Notes: generated from the letters alone by a model not told the origin. Positions 17,393 to 26,872 are shown, counted from the stretch's first letter. The stretch is DNA of 64,000 nt from VAZQ01 sp963756715 (GCA_963756715.1 CAVWOV010000043.1:248001-312000); one strand, 5' to 3'. A program made the numbers and translations.

Positions 17393-18280
17393 ATGACAAC
17401 CAAGGTTGGACTCGTTGGACTGGGCCGCATGGGCCGCGCGATCTACACGCGGCTCACCGAAAACGGCTGCGACGTCATGGCGTGGGACCACGACCCGCGT
17501 GCTGTGGAATCGGCAACTGAGCATCAGGTTCGTCTTGTCGACAGCCCGCGGGCCGCGGCGATCTTTGGTGATGTCGTGATTTCAACGATTACGGAAGATC
17601 ACGGTGTCCGCGGACTTTTCAGCGGTGCGAACGGCTTTCTGTCGGGCGATATAAGCGGAAAGCTGTTCATCGAAATGAGTACCCTCCAGCCTATGACCGG
17701 GCGCGAGCTTGCACCCGTTGTTACGAATGCGGGCGCAAGCCTGATTGACTCGCCGGTTTTCGGCACCATTCCTCACGTCCGTGAGGGCAGGCTTTACGCA
17801 ATGGTTGGCGGCACCGCGGCAGATCTTCAGCGCGCTCGGCCGGTATTGGAAAAGCTCGCCCGCAAGATAGCGCATATGGGGCCGAACGGCGCGGGTTACG
17901 CAATGAAGCTTGCCGTCAATCTTGGGCTGGCAAGCTTTATTCAGACCACCGCGGAATCACTCGCGCTCGGTATTCGTGAGGGATTGAAACTCGAGCAGAT
18001 GCTCGACATCCTCGGAGAAGCGCCGACCGCCAATGGTTGGTTTGCGGGAAAGAAGGCTGCGCTAAAGGGCGAGCCCTCCGACGTAACCCTCGACCTGAAA
18101 ACGTTGCGCAAGGACATCATGTCCGTCGTCGCAACCGCGGCGATCGACGGCCAGCCGATGCCGCTGTCGTCGGGCGTGCTCGCGACGCTTTCAGCGGCCG
18201 TCGCCAGCGGCTGGGGTGACAATGACATTGGTGATCTTGCAAGGTTCTTTCGCGAGGAAATGGGACAGAACTTCGCGTAG
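17393..18280 (+). CDS. 3-hydroxyisobutyrate dehydrogenase-family oxidoreductase
   Basis: The ATG at 17393 places the NAD(P) loop VGLVGLGRMGRAIY at the N-terminus as expected. The 295-residue protein has the beta-hydroxyacid dehydrogenase order: Rossmann domain, substrate segment DSPVFGTIPHVREGRL (family DxPVSGG region, here altered), the catalytic Lys segment GPNGAGYAMKLAVNL near residue 167, and an all-helical C-terminal domain. The departure from DAPVSGG to DSPVFGT suggests a substrate other than 3-hydroxyisobutyrate. No operon partner on the same strand. Confidence 0.85.
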   Translation: MTTKVGLVGLGRMGRAIYTRLTENGCDVMAWDHDPRAVESATEHQVRLVDSPRAAAIFGDVVISTITEDHGVRGLFSGANGFLSGDISGKLFIEMSTLQPMTGRELAPVVTNAGASLIDSPVFGTIPHVREGRLYAMVGGTAADLQRARPVLEKLARKIAHMGPNGAGYAMKLAVNLGLASFIQTTAESLALGIREGLKLEQMLDILGEAPTANGWFAGKKAALKGEPSDVTLDLKTLRKDIMSVVATAAIDGQPMPLSSGVLATLSAAVASGWGDNDIGDLARFFREEMGQNFA

Positions 18281-18497
18281 CAAGAGCCGCCGCAGTGATT
18301 CAATTTTCGACTCGCGGCGGTCGCGCTTGCTGCACAAGGGAGTAGACCCTGTCCCTGACGGGTGCTGGTCGTCGATGTAGCGCGGCCAGATCAGAGGCGT
18401 CCGTCCCTGCGGCTCTTCCGGAAAGTGCGACAGGATGCAGGCATGATCGCTGAGACAGTTCAGACAGCAGGCCCAGCCCTGCATTTGCCGCTGCCTG

Positions 18498-19679
18498 TTA
18501 AAAGTACGGCATGCTCGGATCGCGCCCAAGGCCAAGTTCCATGCGGCCAAAATGCGCGTAGTTGTTCTCAGGGTTGACCGCAATGTGCATGGACGCAAGG
18601 TGAATGTCGCGCCATGCCCGCTGGATCGGGTGAGATGTCGTAAGACCTGCGGTCCCGCTCAATGCAATGAGAGTATCGATCGCGGAAACGATCAGTTCCG
18701 GCGCGCGCGCAAAGTCGCGCACGGACCGCGCCAGGACCTGTTCCGAACGAGCGTCCGGACCATAGGGCACTTCCGCCGCGCGCCGAAGCAGCAATTCGGC
18801 GGCGTCAAGGTCGGCCGCCGCGCGCGCCATCCGCACCTGGATGCTGGCTTTGCCGGCCACCGACCCGCCGCCGGCCAGCGTCCGTGTCCTGGTCCATTCC
18901 CGAAAATGCTCATAGGCCCCCTGGGCGGCGCCGAGCATCGGCACGGCGAACGTGATCGGGGCATAGTGGAAGAACAGGGTGCGGAAGATGATGTCGTCGT
19001 GAAGCGCGCCGCCCGGTCCGGTTCCGTTGCGAAGGTCGGTCAAGCCGAGGACGCGCGTGGCGGGGACGAACACATCATCGGTGACAATGGTGTTGCTGCC
19101 GGTCGCGCGCATTCCGGTCATGAACCATGTATCGCGCACCTGGAATTCGCCGGGGCCGATCAGACAGAACACCCATTCCGGCGGCTGTGTGTCCTGGACC
19201 AGACCGCCGACAATGACCCAGGAGCTGTGATTGACGCCGCTGGCGAACGAAGAATGCTGGCCGGACACGCGATAGCCGCCGTCGACGCGGGTGACTCGTG
19301 CCGCCGGCGCGAATGAGGCCGCGATCGCCACGTCAGGACCATCGGCCCACACCGCCTGTTGTGCTGCTTCGTGAAATTGGCCGATCAGATGGGCGTGGTG
19401 GGCGATGAGACCCGCGCACCAGCCGTGGGATGCGTCGGCCTTGCTTATTTCCTGGATAACGTCGAACCAAGTATCGAAGCCAAGTCCATAGCCGCCGAAG
19501 CGCGGCGGAATCAGAATCCGCGCGATGCCGGCATCGAGCATTTCCCGGATTGATTCGTCCGGCAGACGCCGGGCCTCCTCTGCCGCCGCCGCCCGACCGG
19601 CGAAGCCCGGAGCGAGCCCTCGGATCCGGTCGATCACCTGCTTGGCTGCGTTCTGTCCGGACGCCGGGAGATTCGACAT
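18498..19679 (-). CDS. Acyl-CoA dehydrogenase-fold flavin monooxygenase-like protein
   Basis: ATG 19679 is preceded by AGGAGGCCAAG and gives 393 residues. The sequence has the acyl-CoA dehydrogenase fold (LIPPRFGGYGLGFDTW, ISKADASHGWCAGL, SGVNHSSWVIVGG, TWFMTGMRATGSNTIV). It lacks a clear catalytic Glu of true acyl-CoA dehydrogenases and resembles group D flavin-dependent monooxygenases (HsaA or DszC-like), which use reduced FMN from a reductase. It directly follows the LivM gene of cluster 1 with about 40 bases between, so the transported compound is probably its substrate. A separate flavin reductase gene is at 53076. Confidence 0.75.
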   Translation of the reverse strand: MSNLPASGQNAAKQVIDRIRGLAPGFAGRAAAAEEARRLPDESIREMLDAGIARILIPPRFGGYGLGFDTWFDVIQEISKADASHGWCAGLIAHHAHLIGQFHEAAQQAVWADGPDVAIAASFAPAARVTRVDGGYRVSGQHSSFASGVNHSSWVIVGGLVQDTQPPEWVFCLIGPGEFQVRDTWFMTGMRATGSNTIVTDDVFVPATRVLGLTDLRNGTGPGGALHDDIIFRTLFFHYAPITFAVPMLGAAQGAYEHFREWTRTRTLAGGGSVAGKASIQVRMARAAADLDAAELLLRRAAEVPYGPDARSEQVLARSVRDFARAPELIVSAIDTLIALSGTAGLTTSHPIQRAWRDIHLASMHIAVNPENNYAHFGRMELGLGRDPSMPYF

Positions 19680-19720
19680 CTTGGCCTCCTGTCGCTTGTG
19701 GCGCTTGTGATGCGGCGACA

Positions 19721-20764
19721 TCAGTGACTCTTAGGTCCAACCGCTTTGTCGAGTGGCGCCAGTTGCAAACGGCGGCCAACGGGAAAGAGCTGCAGGTCGT
19801 GGCGCCGCGCGATCCAGCCCCAAATCCCGGATGGTGCCTTCAGCATGATCGCGATAGCGAGCACGCCCAGCAGTATCAGGTAGTAGGTGCCATAATCGGC
19901 CAGAAGCTCGCGCAACAGGATGTAGATCAGCATGCCGATGAACGGCCCTTCGATGGTCCCAATGCCGCCGATCACGACCATGAAGATCACCACGACGGTC
20001 CAATCGTTGACGCTGAATCCGGCTTCCGGCGACAGGCGCAGCTTCTGCAAAAAGATCAGCCCGCCGACCAAGCCGGTGCACGCGGCGGTTACGACATAGA
20101 TCATGAACTTGGTGCGAAACGTGTTGACGCCCAGACTTGCGGAGGCCGGTTCGGAATCCCGGATCGCCGTCAGTGCCAGTCCGTGCCGCGAGCGCAGCAG
20201 CAGGTATGCGATTGCGACGATCAGCACCGCGCATGCTAACGACAGCAGATACAGGATCGTATCCCGGCCCGCCCGGTCAGGTGCAATCTGCCGCACGATC
20301 GCGGGTGTGAGCGAGAGCCCGGAACCGCCGCCAAGAACCGCGATCAAGCTTGCGAGTAGCGCGAAGACCTCGGACACGACCCATGTGCCGACAGCGAAAT
20401 AAGCACCACGCAACCGGAATACCGCGAACGAGACCGGGATCGACACCAGGCCGGCGAACGGTCCGGCGATCAATAGCGCCAGGTAGACGTTCACATTCAG
20501 CGCGCCGGTGAGATAGAAAAATGCGTACGCGCCGAGGCCGACATAGGCCTGCTGGCCAACCGACACGAGGCCGGCATAACCGGCCAACAGGTTCCAGAGC
20601 TGCGCGAGGGCAAGATAATAGGCCATCTCGCCGATCAATCGCATGTGGCCCGCTCCGCCCCACCACGGCAAGCTCACGAGCACCGCGAGCGCGGGCACCG
20701 CCGCCATGGCAAAGATACGGCTCGCCTTCGTTCCACGCTCGACCCGCGCCATCTCAGGACTCAT
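19721..20764 (-). CDS. Liv-type ABC transporter permease (LivM family), cluster 1
   Basis: This 347-residue integral membrane protein has about ten hydrophobic segments and the LivM-type signatures GYAGLVSVGQQAYVGLGAY, RLRGAYFAVGTWVVSE, SRHGLALTAIRDSEPAS (the coupling-helix loop) and GGIGTIEGPFIG. LivM and LivH form the heterodimeric channel of branched-chain amino acid-type importers, a class that also moves amides, urea and aromatic acids. It lies one base after the LivH stop and within the cluster from 19.5 to 24.5 kb. Confidence 0.92.
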   Translation of the reverse strand: MSPEMARVERGTKASRIFAMAAVPALAVLVSLPWWGGAGHMRLIGEMAYYLALAQLWNLLAGYAGLVSVGQQAYVGLGAYAFFYLTGALNVNVYLALLIAGPFAGLVSIPVSFAVFRLRGAYFAVGTWVVSEVFALLASLIAVLGGGSGLSLTPAIVRQIAPDRAGRDTILYLLSLACAVLIVAIAYLLLRSRHGLALTAIRDSEPASASLGVNTFRTKFMIYVVTAACTGLVGGLIFLQKLRLSPEAGFSVNDWTVVVIFMVVIGGIGTIEGPFIGMLIYILLRELLADYGTYYLILLGVLAIAIMLKAPSGIWGWIARRHDLQLFPVGRRLQLAPLDKAVGPKSH

Positions 20765-20765
20765 G

Positions 20766-21632
20766 TCAGTCCCTCGTGCGCGGGAACAGCCCGCTTGGAC
20801 GAATGATCAAGATGGCAAGAAAGGCGAGATGTCCGGCCAGAATCTGCCATGTCGGTGACAGCGCGGCGCCGACGGCTTGGGCGATGCCCAGCACCACGCC
20901 GCCCACGAGCGTGCCCCACATGCTGCCGAGGCCGCCGATGATGACCGCTTCGAATGCGAGGATGAGCCGGATCGGACCGGCTGCCGGGTCAAAATTCGTA
21001 CGAATGGCGAACAAGACGCCGGCGACCGCGGTGAAGATCATCGCGATGGCGAATGCCAGCGCATAGAGGCGGCGATTGTTGATGCCCATCAGTTCGGCGG
21101 TATCGGCATCGTCGGAGGCCGCACGAAAGGCGCGGCCCAGGCCAGTACGGTAGAAAAGCAGTTGGAGGCAGCCAATGGACGCCACCGCCACCGCAAACAC
21201 CAGCAGGGGATAGACGCCGATCGAGATGTCGCCAGGAAGCTGAAGGCTTGCGGTCTCGATCGCACCCTGGTGCAGGCGGTGGGTATAGGCACCGAAAACC
21301 TGCAGCAGTCCGTTCTGGATGATTACCGAGATGCCGAAGGTGACCAGTAGCGGCGGCAGCAGCCCGCCGCTCAGCGTCTGATTCAGCAGCCCCGCCTGCA
21401 GCACATAGCCCAGGCCGAACATCACCGGCACGACGACGATAAGGCTGGAGATCGGGTCGAGACCAGTGCCCGAGCCAACCACCAAAGCCACATAGGCTGA
21501 GAGCACGATGAGGTCGCCGTGAGCGATGTTGACCAGGCGCATGATGCCGAACGACAGCGACAGGCCGATCGCGAACAGGGCGTATATCCCTCCCAGCAGG
21601 GTGCCTTGAATAAAGACGTTGAGCCACTGCAT
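20766..21632 (-). CDS. Liv-type ABC transporter permease (LivH family), cluster 1
   Basis: The real start is ATG 21632 (MQWLNVFIQGTLLGGIYALFAIGLSLSFGIMRLVNIAHGDL), giving 288 residues; the open frame extends further upstream without conserved sequence. Typical LivH motifs are NIAHGDLIVLSAY near residue 37, GRAFRAASDDADTAELMGIN in the coupling loop, and GGLGSMWGTLVGGVVLG. Eight to nine hydrophobic segments are visible. It follows the LivF gene by 13 bases and precedes LivM directly. Confidence 0.93.
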   Translation of the reverse strand: MQWLNVFIQGTLLGGIYALFAIGLSLSFGIMRLVNIAHGDLIVLSAYVALVVGSGTGLDPISSLIVVVPVMFGLGYVLQAGLLNQTLSGGLLPPLLVTFGISVIIQNGLLQVFGAYTHRLHQGAIETASLQLPGDISIGVYPLLVFAVAVASIGCLQLLFYRTGLGRAFRAASDDADTAELMGINNRRLYALAFAIAMIFTAVAGVLFAIRTNFDPAAGPIRLILAFEAVIIGGLGSMWGTLVGGVVLGIAQAVGAALSPTWQILAGHLAFLAILIIRPSGLFPRTRD

Positions 21633-21645
21633 ACGTGTGCCAGCC

Positions 21646-22344
21646 CTATAGACCAAAATAGGCTGCGGTGATCGCGGTGCGGTCGAAGTTGAGCGTCGGA
21701 GCGGTGAGCGCGAGCCTGCCTTCCTGGAGACAATAGAACCGGGCCGACGCGTCGAGCGCCCGGCTGATGTCCTGCTCAACCAGCACCACTGTCGTGCCTT
21801 CGGCGGTGATGACCCCAAGGCAATCGTAGATATCGCGGATCACTACCGGCGCGAGACCAAGCGACAGCTCGTCGCACAACAGCAGCCGCGGATTGGACAT
21901 GAGGGCGCGTCCGATGGCGGCCATCTGCTGTTGACCACCCGACAGCGCCGGCGCCGGCAAGCGGCGCAATTCGCGCAATGGCGGAAACAGCTCATACACC
22001 CGATGGAGATTCCACGGCCCCGCGCGACCGCAATGACCTCCCAGCAGGAGGTTCTCTTCCACCGAAAGGCTGGGGAACAGCTTGCGTCCTTCCGGAACCA
22101 TGGCAATGCCGAGGCGTACGATCTCATGCGGCGTCTTGTCGCCGATTGGCTCGCCGTCGAATGCGATCATGTCGGGGGCTGTCTTCAGGGCACCTGCCAC
22201 CGCGCGCAAAAAGGTGGTCTTGCCGGCGCCGTTGGCGCCGATGACAGCGACTGTCTCACCGTCGTCGATGGTCACGTCGACGTCGAACAGCGCCTGAAAG
22301 TCGCCGTAGAACGCCGAGAGCTTGCGCGTCTGCAACAAGGTCAT
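21646..22344 (-). CDS. Liv-type ABC transporter ATP-binding protein (LivF family), cluster 1
   Basis: A 232-residue ATPase with Walker A GANGAGKTTFL, signature ALSGGQQQMAAIGRAL, Walker B LLLCDELSLGLAP and the switch His region LVEQDI. The segment PHEIVRLGIAMVPEGRKLFPSLSVEENLLLGG is characteristic of LivF rather than LivG. Its ATG overlaps the LivG stop (ATGA), so the two ATPases are translationally coupled. Confidence 0.94.
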   Translation of the reverse strand: MTLLQTRKLSAFYGDFQALFDVDVTIDDGETVAVIGANGAGKTTFLRAVAGALKTAPDMIAFDGEPIGDKTPHEIVRLGIAMVPEGRKLFPSLSVEENLLLGGHCGRAGPWNLHRVYELFPPLRELRRLPAPALSGGQQQMAAIGRALMSNPRLLLCDELSLGLAPVVIRDIYDCLGVITAEGTTVVLVEQDISRALDASARFYCLQEGRLALTAPTLNFDRTAITAAYFGL

Positions 22345-23066
22345 GATACCGGTATTCCCATGTACACCTCACGCACACGCGGATCGGCCATCACCTGCTG
22401 CGGATGACCTTCGGCCATGATCTGACCGAAGTTCATGACGATCAGTCTGCTCGCTACCGAAAGCAGTGCATGGACGATGTGCTCGATCCAGACGATCGTC
22501 GTGCCGCGCGCGTGAATTTCCTTGATGGTTTTGACCAACTCTCCGCATTCGTATTCGGTCAGCCCCCCCGCGATTTCATCGAGCAGCAGCAGTTTGGGGC
22601 GGATCGCAAGTGCCCGCGCGAGTTCCAGCCGCTTGCGCTGGAGCAGCGTAAGCGTCCCTGCGGTCACGTTGGCCTTGTCATAAAGTCCGGTGATCTTCAG
22701 CACATCGCGGCAGAGCTCGTAGCTCTCGCGTTCGGTAGCGCCGCCGCCGAAGATTGCGCCAACCAAGAGGTTTTCGAACACGCTCATGTTCGAGAACGGA
22801 TGGGGGATTTGGTACGAACGGCCGACTCCCAATCGCGAGCGCGCGTGCGGCGGCATCGCGGTCATATTGGTCCCGCAGAAGACGATACCTCCTTCGGTCG
22901 GCGCGACATCGCCGGTGATTAGATTGAACATGGTGGTTTTGCCGGCGCCATTGGGGCCGATCACGGCGAGCGCTTCGCCTTCGCTCACGGCGACGCTCAG
23001 CGCATCCACAGCCCGGAGCGCGCCGTAAGACTTGGACACCCGATCAAGTTCCAGAAGAGCCGCCAT
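22341..23066 (-). CDS. Liv-type ABC transporter ATP-binding protein (LivG family), cluster 1
   Basis: ATG 23066 (MAALLELDRVSKSYG) gives 242 residues. Walker A GPNGAGKTTMFNLITG, a degenerate signature TLLQRKRLELARALA where LSGGQ is normally found, Walker B LLLLDEIAGGL and TEYECGELVKTI identify LivG. The degenerate signature is common in this subfamily. The open frame runs on to 23099 but a later start fits the family. Substrate-binding protein gene lies 70 bases upstream. Confidence 0.92.
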   Translation of the reverse strand: MAALLELDRVSKSYGALRAVDALSVAVSEGEALAVIGPNGAGKTTMFNLITGDVAPTEGGIVFCGTNMTAMPPHARSRLGVGRSYQIPHPFSNMSVFENLLVGAIFGGGATERESYELCRDVLKITGLYDKANVTAGTLTLLQRKRLELARALAIRPKLLLLDEIAGGLTEYECGELVKTIKEIHARGTTIVWIEHIVHALLSVASRLIVMNFGQIMAEGHPQQVMADPRVREVYMGIPVS

Positions 23067-23136
23067 GAATGGCTTTCGCCTTGACCGCCGCGCCGGCAAG
23101 GCGCGGCAGCTATTCCCTCACTTACCCGTCGACATT

Positions 23137-24465
23137 TCAGGAGTAGCGAATCGCCTCGAATTGGCTGTCGAGCGGGATGTTTGGTGCGCTTTTGTTGTAG
23201 ACCACGTTCAGGTCGTATTTGAATTTCTTGCCCTTCTTCCACTGCCCGCCGACCAGCGGCGTGGTGCAAACGTTCGGCACCGGATTGGTGGCTCCGCCGG
23301 CCTTCCAGGTCACCGGACCGACCAACGACTGATAATTGGTGTCCTTGATTGCGTCGCGGATCACGCCGGCGTCGAGCTTCTTTGCGCGCTTGAGAACGTC
23401 GATCGCGACCTCAAGATTGGCGTGCTTGAACCCGATGGGCTGCGTCCATTGCTTCCCGGTGGCCGCCGTGTAGGCATCGCAGAACTGTTGAGCGGTTTCG
23501 CCCGTCAGGCCGGATTTGAAGGGATGATGCTGCGACCACCACACTTCGGTCGACATGCCGATGCCACGGTCGCCCAGGGCCTCAACGGCGGTGGGGAACA
23601 ACAGTGCTTTGGGCGGCGTCACGATTTTGGGCCGGTAGTTTTGCTGGGCGCATTGCGTCCAGAAGGTTGCAAACTGCGGCGGGTTGAAGATGCCGCAGAC
23701 GATCTCGCAATTGCCCTTCTGCAGGTCGGCGATCTGTGCCGAGAAGTCGTCCGACAATGGTGGATACAAGCCGAGCTTCAGCACATTGAAGCCCTTGCTC
23801 CGGAAGGTAGCCGGAAGTCCGTGCGCGTCGTCGTTGGCGGCAACGCCGTCGGGATCGTTGGTGAACATGGTGCCGACCTTTTTGTTGGTCGGCAGCGTCA
23901 GCCACATGTCGGCGAACAGGTTCGCGACCATGTCGAAACCCCAGAAGAAATGGTAAGTCCACTCGAAGCCCTTTTTCGGGTCGCCCTTGCGCGGGAAGAA
24001 CCAGGCCTGCCACGGATCATCGGACGTGACGCAGGGTACGCCGTTGAGCTCGCATTGGTCGGACACGGGATTGCAGGTATCGGAGGTCGACGACGCAACC
24101 ATGATATCGACGCGGTCGTTGTTGATGAGCTGGGCCGCGACCTCGGACGCGCGGTTTGGATTTGACTGGCTATCTTTGTAGATGATCTCGACCGGATGGG
24201 TCTCGCCGGCAATCGTCACGCCCTTGGCGAGCGCCTTGCGCACGCCCGCGAGGACGAATTGGTCGGCTTCGCCGAATGCTGCGATCGGCCCTGTCGCCGG
24301 GCTGACCATGCCGATCTTGACGGCGCGGCCCGCGGCGCGCGCGGAGCGAATGATCCACGGCGAAGCAACGGCGCCCGCGCCGCCCACGGCGATAAGCTTG
24401 ACGAGCCTGCGGCGCTGGCGATCGACGTCGACGCTACAGGCGTGTGGCGGTGACTTAGTCTTCAT
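23137..24465 (-). CDS. Liv-type ABC transporter substrate-binding protein, cluster 1
   Basis: At 442 residues this is a Peripla_BP_6 solute-binding protein. The N-terminus RQRRRLVKLIAVGGAGAVA followed by ARAAG resembles a Tat-type signal, so it may be exported folded. Family segments include IGMVSPATGPIAAFGEADQF, IIYKDSQSNPNRASEVAAQLI and VGTMFTNDPDGVAANDD. It contains several Cys (TCNPVSDQC, GVPCVT) unlike amino-acid-binding LivJ; members of this form are often linked to urea, amide or aromatic-acid uptake. First gene of the cluster 1 transcription unit. Confidence 0.9.
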   Translation of the reverse strand: MKTKSPPHACSVDVDRQRRRLVKLIAVGGAGAVASPWIIRSARAAGRAVKIGMVSPATGPIAAFGEADQFVLAGVRKALAKGVTIAGETHPVEIIYKDSQSNPNRASEVAAQLINNDRVDIMVASSTSDTCNPVSDQCELNGVPCVTSDDPWQAWFFPRKGDPKKGFEWTYHFFWGFDMVANLFADMWLTLPTNKKVGTMFTNDPDGVAANDDAHGLPATFRSKGFNVLKLGLYPPLSDDFSAQIADLQKGNCEIVCGIFNPPQFATFWTQCAQQNYRPKIVTPPKALLFPTAVEALGDRGIGMSTEVWWSQHHPFKSGLTGETAQQFCDAYTAATGKQWTQPIGFKHANLEVAIDVLKRAKKLDAGVIRDAIKDTNYQSLVGPVTWKAGGATNPVPNVCTTPLVGGQWKKGKKFKYDLNVVYNKSAPNIPLDSQFEAIRYS

Positions 24466-24863
24466 CCTTCGTCCTCCCTGTTGGACCGCGGCTTTCTGGT
24501 AGCGGGTGAGCAGTCCCGCAATTTTTTAAGTATCATTGCAGATGAAACGCCGCCGGGCCATTGGATTCTCGAACCAGATCCTGGGGATGGCGAACGGGTA
24601 ATTTCGTCGCGGACGGCGTCCGAAACAGACCACGATAATGGCGTCGCCAGGCGTTGTGATGAAGGACGGCATGCCCGGGCGTCGGTTGATTGCGACGTAT
24701 CGCCGCTAATGGCGCGAAGAGGGCGCGCTCAACCGTATCTCGACGATCGGATATGACTGCAATAGCTGCGGTTCATCGCAGGGGTTCGCCGGCGACGGTC
24801 GCCGTTATCGTGCAGCGCAAACGGCATGAGCGGACCGCGGCTGTCGCCGTCGTGCAACCCACT
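24466..24863. other. Gene-free interval upstream of Liv cluster 1
   Basis: No open frame here gives a plausible protein on either strand. The part near 24466-24560 is the leader and promoter region of the minus-strand ABC cluster (ribosome-binding sequence AGGGAGGACGAAGG just before the ATG). The rest separates it from the 3-prime end of the GST gene; no repeat or terminator hairpin with a T tract was found. Confidence 0.4.
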
Positions 24864-25640
24864 CTAAACTCGGAATTCCGTAATACCGGCGACGGATTTC
24901 TTCTCCAGCCGTGGGGGCACTTCGTCGGTGTCCGCAGCGTAGACGTATTTTGCCGCTGGCCGTGCCATACAGCGGTCCCACCAGTCATATAGCCGCGGCA
25001 ACTTTGCCCGATCCACTTCGCCGGGATAAAGCTCGAAAGTCCGGTGGACAATGGCCAGCATGTTGATGTCGCCGAGCGAGAAGGTCTCGCCGGCAAGCCA
25101 AGGTCCGCGCTGCGCGAGCTCATCTTCCATTCGGCCGAATGTGAACAACACATTGTCGAGCGCATCCTGGATCTGTGCGTCCGTGTAGCCTTCTTCCGTC
25201 AAGACGCGCCAGCGTTCGCGAAATTTCGGAACCGGAGTGCTTTCCAGCATGATCCTGCGTTCCTCCGGCGACAGTTCGTCAACGCGCGCCTTCAGCATCT
25301 TCACGTGCGTCAGCCGTGCTGCCGCGAGATGCACGTCATCTGCGGTCCAGGCCCAGTAGCGCGCGCGGGCGCGTTCATGCGGATCGGCGGGCCGAAGCGG
25401 GGGATCGGGAAAGACGTCGTCGATATATTCGTTGATGCATAACGAGTTGATGATCGAAACTCCATCGTGCACGAGCGTTGGCACCACGCCATTGGGGTTG
25501 AGCTTGAGATAGGCTGGGCTCAAGTTCTCGTAGCGCCATAATTCGACGAACCGGCTTCGGTAGGCCAAGCCCTTCTCGCGCAGGCAATGGCGAACCTGCT
25601 TGGAGCAGGTCGTGAGACCGCCGTGATAAAGCTCCAGCAT
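24864..25640 (-). CDS. Glutathione S-transferase family protein
   Basis: ATG 25640 starts the thioredoxin-fold domain directly (MLELYHGGLTTCSKQVRHCLREKGL), with NPNGVVPTLVHDG and the glutathione gamma-glutamyl contact region SIINSLCINEYIDD. The helical C-terminal domain starts near residue 85 and holds GPWLAGETFSLGDINML. Length 258 residues is somewhat long for GSTs because of an insertion around residues 100-150. Such cytoplasmic enzymes conjugate or isomerise electrophiles, and may act on an aromatic intermediate given the hydrolase gene upstream, 69 bases away on the same strand. Confidence 0.88.
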   Translation of the reverse strand: MLELYHGGLTTCSKQVRHCLREKGLAYRSRFVELWRYENLSPAYLKLNPNGVVPTLVHDGVSIINSLCINEYIDDVFPDPPLRPADPHERARARYWAWTADDVHLAAARLTHVKMLKARVDELSPEERRIMLESTPVPKFRERWRVLTEEGYTDAQIQDALDNVLFTFGRMEDELAQRGPWLAGETFSLGDINMLAIVHRTFELYPGEVDRAKLPRLYDWWDRCMARPAAKYVYAADTDEVPPRLEKKSVAGITEFRV

Positions 25641-25708
25641 TTTTGCCTCTCTTTGAATAGCCGTCACTGAAAGCCAAGCGTTACGCCAGCCGGGGGCCGG
25701 TGCGGACA

Positions 25709-26872
25709 TCAAAAGTTCGCTTCAAGCCAATCGGCCGCAAAGTCGATGCCGATCTGGCGGTTGTCGACGTGCGCGTGCTCGGCGCCGCCTTCCTCGGTGG
25801 TGAAAATCTTGATGGTCTTGTTCGTCGAGCCGACGGCGTCATAGAGCTTCTGCGCGTTTTCCACCGGCACCACGCGGTCGTTGCCGCCGTGCGTCACCAG
25901 GAACGGACACGTGATGTTCTTCGCTACATCCTTGAGCGAGAATTTCTTCGCGATCTCGATGCCGCCGTCCTCGTCCTCGGCGCCGGCCACCCATCGCCAC
26001 TGGAAGTTCGACTGCGCCACCGAGCCGGGCTTGTTCTTGTTGGCGTCCTTGATCTTCTGCTGCCAGCCGGCAAGGTCCCAGTGCAGGGCGGACAGCGCGA
26101 TGCAGGCCGCGTAACGCTTCTCGAATGCCGCGATGCGCGAGGAGTAATAGCCGCCGAAGCTGTAGCCCATGATGGCGATGCGGTTACCGTCGACGTCCGG
26201 ACGCGTGAGCAGATAGTCGAGCGCCGCGGTGCCCGGTACCTCGTAGTCGTAGCGGCTCGGCATGTCGCGTATGCGCCGCATCTCGCCCATGCCCGGGCCG
26301 TCGAGGCAGAGCGTATTGTAGCCGCGCCGGGCGAATTCGAGCCCGCAGAAGAAGATGCTCATCTCCTTCGCATTGTCCATGCCGTTCACCACGACCACCG
26401 TCGGGCGTGGTCCGGGCGCGCTCGATTTCATGAACAGTGCGGGCAGGGTCGTGCCCTCGTAGGGCACTTCGATGAACTCGACGTTGTGATGGCGCAGCCG
26501 GATGCCCTGGTGCCACACCTTGTAGGCGTGCGCGCACTGCGCCTTCTTCTCCGGGCCCGGCTGGATGAAGCGTTCGGCGTTGTAGTGGTAGATGCCGGCG
26601 CGCAGATAATAGTCGCCCGCGGTGATCTTGTGGCCTTTCGCCAGCACCTCGTCGCCGCGCTGCTCGATCAGGCCGCCGAGCGCGCGCCATTCCTCGAACC
26701 AGGCCTTGCCGCGGTCGGCTTCGCCCTGGCGTGCGCGCAGCTTCTCGCAGGTGCGGTCCATTTCCTCCAGCGCGACGACCCCATAGGGCGCCATGCCCTT
26801 GAGAATGAGTGTGGCGTTCGACCACAGGAAGTTGTCGCCGAAGTGGTCGATCCACGGGCCGCGAGAGGGCAT
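25709..26872 (-). CDS. Alpha/beta hydrolase, FrsA / dihydropseudooxynicotine-hydrolase-like
   Basis: ATG 26872 follows AAAGGAACGG and gives 387 residues. A helical N-terminal domain (WSNATLILKGMAPYG, ITAGDYYLRAGIYHYNAERF) precedes the catalytic core: VVVVNGMDNAKE, LDGPGMGEMRR, nucleophile elbow IMGYSFGGYYS, HGGNDRVVPVEN with the Asp, and EEGGAEHAHVDN with the His. The ordered triad and cap domain match the FrsA-like group that includes 2,6-dihydropseudooxynicotine hydrolase, a C-C bond hydrolase. The gene is intact and a close paralogue of the one at 32044-33232. It is followed by GST and preceded by a TTT receptor, suggesting uptake and breakdown of one organic acid. Confidence 0.85.
   Translation of the reverse strand: MPSRGPWIDHFGDNFLWSNATLILKGMAPYGVVALEEMDRTCEKLRARQGEADRGKAWFEEWRALGGLIEQRGDEVLAKGHKITAGDYYLRAGIYHYNAERFIQPGPEKKAQCAHAYKVWHQGIRLRHHNVEFIEVPYEGTTLPALFMKSSAPGPRPTVVVVNGMDNAKEMSIFFCGLEFARRGYNTLCLDGPGMGEMRRIRDMPSRYDYEVPGTAALDYLLTRPDVDGNRIAIMGYSFGGYYSSRIAAFEKRYAACIALSALHWDLAGWQQKIKDANKNKPGSVAQSNFQWRWVAGAEDEDGGIEIAKKFSLKDVAKNITCPFLVTHGGNDRVVPVENAQKLYDAVGSTNKTIKIFTTEEGGAEHAHVDNRQIGIDFAADWLEANF

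Noticed and set aside
23032..24165. Long plus-strand open frame (377 codons) opposite the cluster 1 substrate-binding protein gene
   Set aside because: The opposite strand encodes a clear Peripla_BP_6 protein; the plus-strand translation is His/Arg-rich with no family pattern, typical of antisense frames in high-GC genes.
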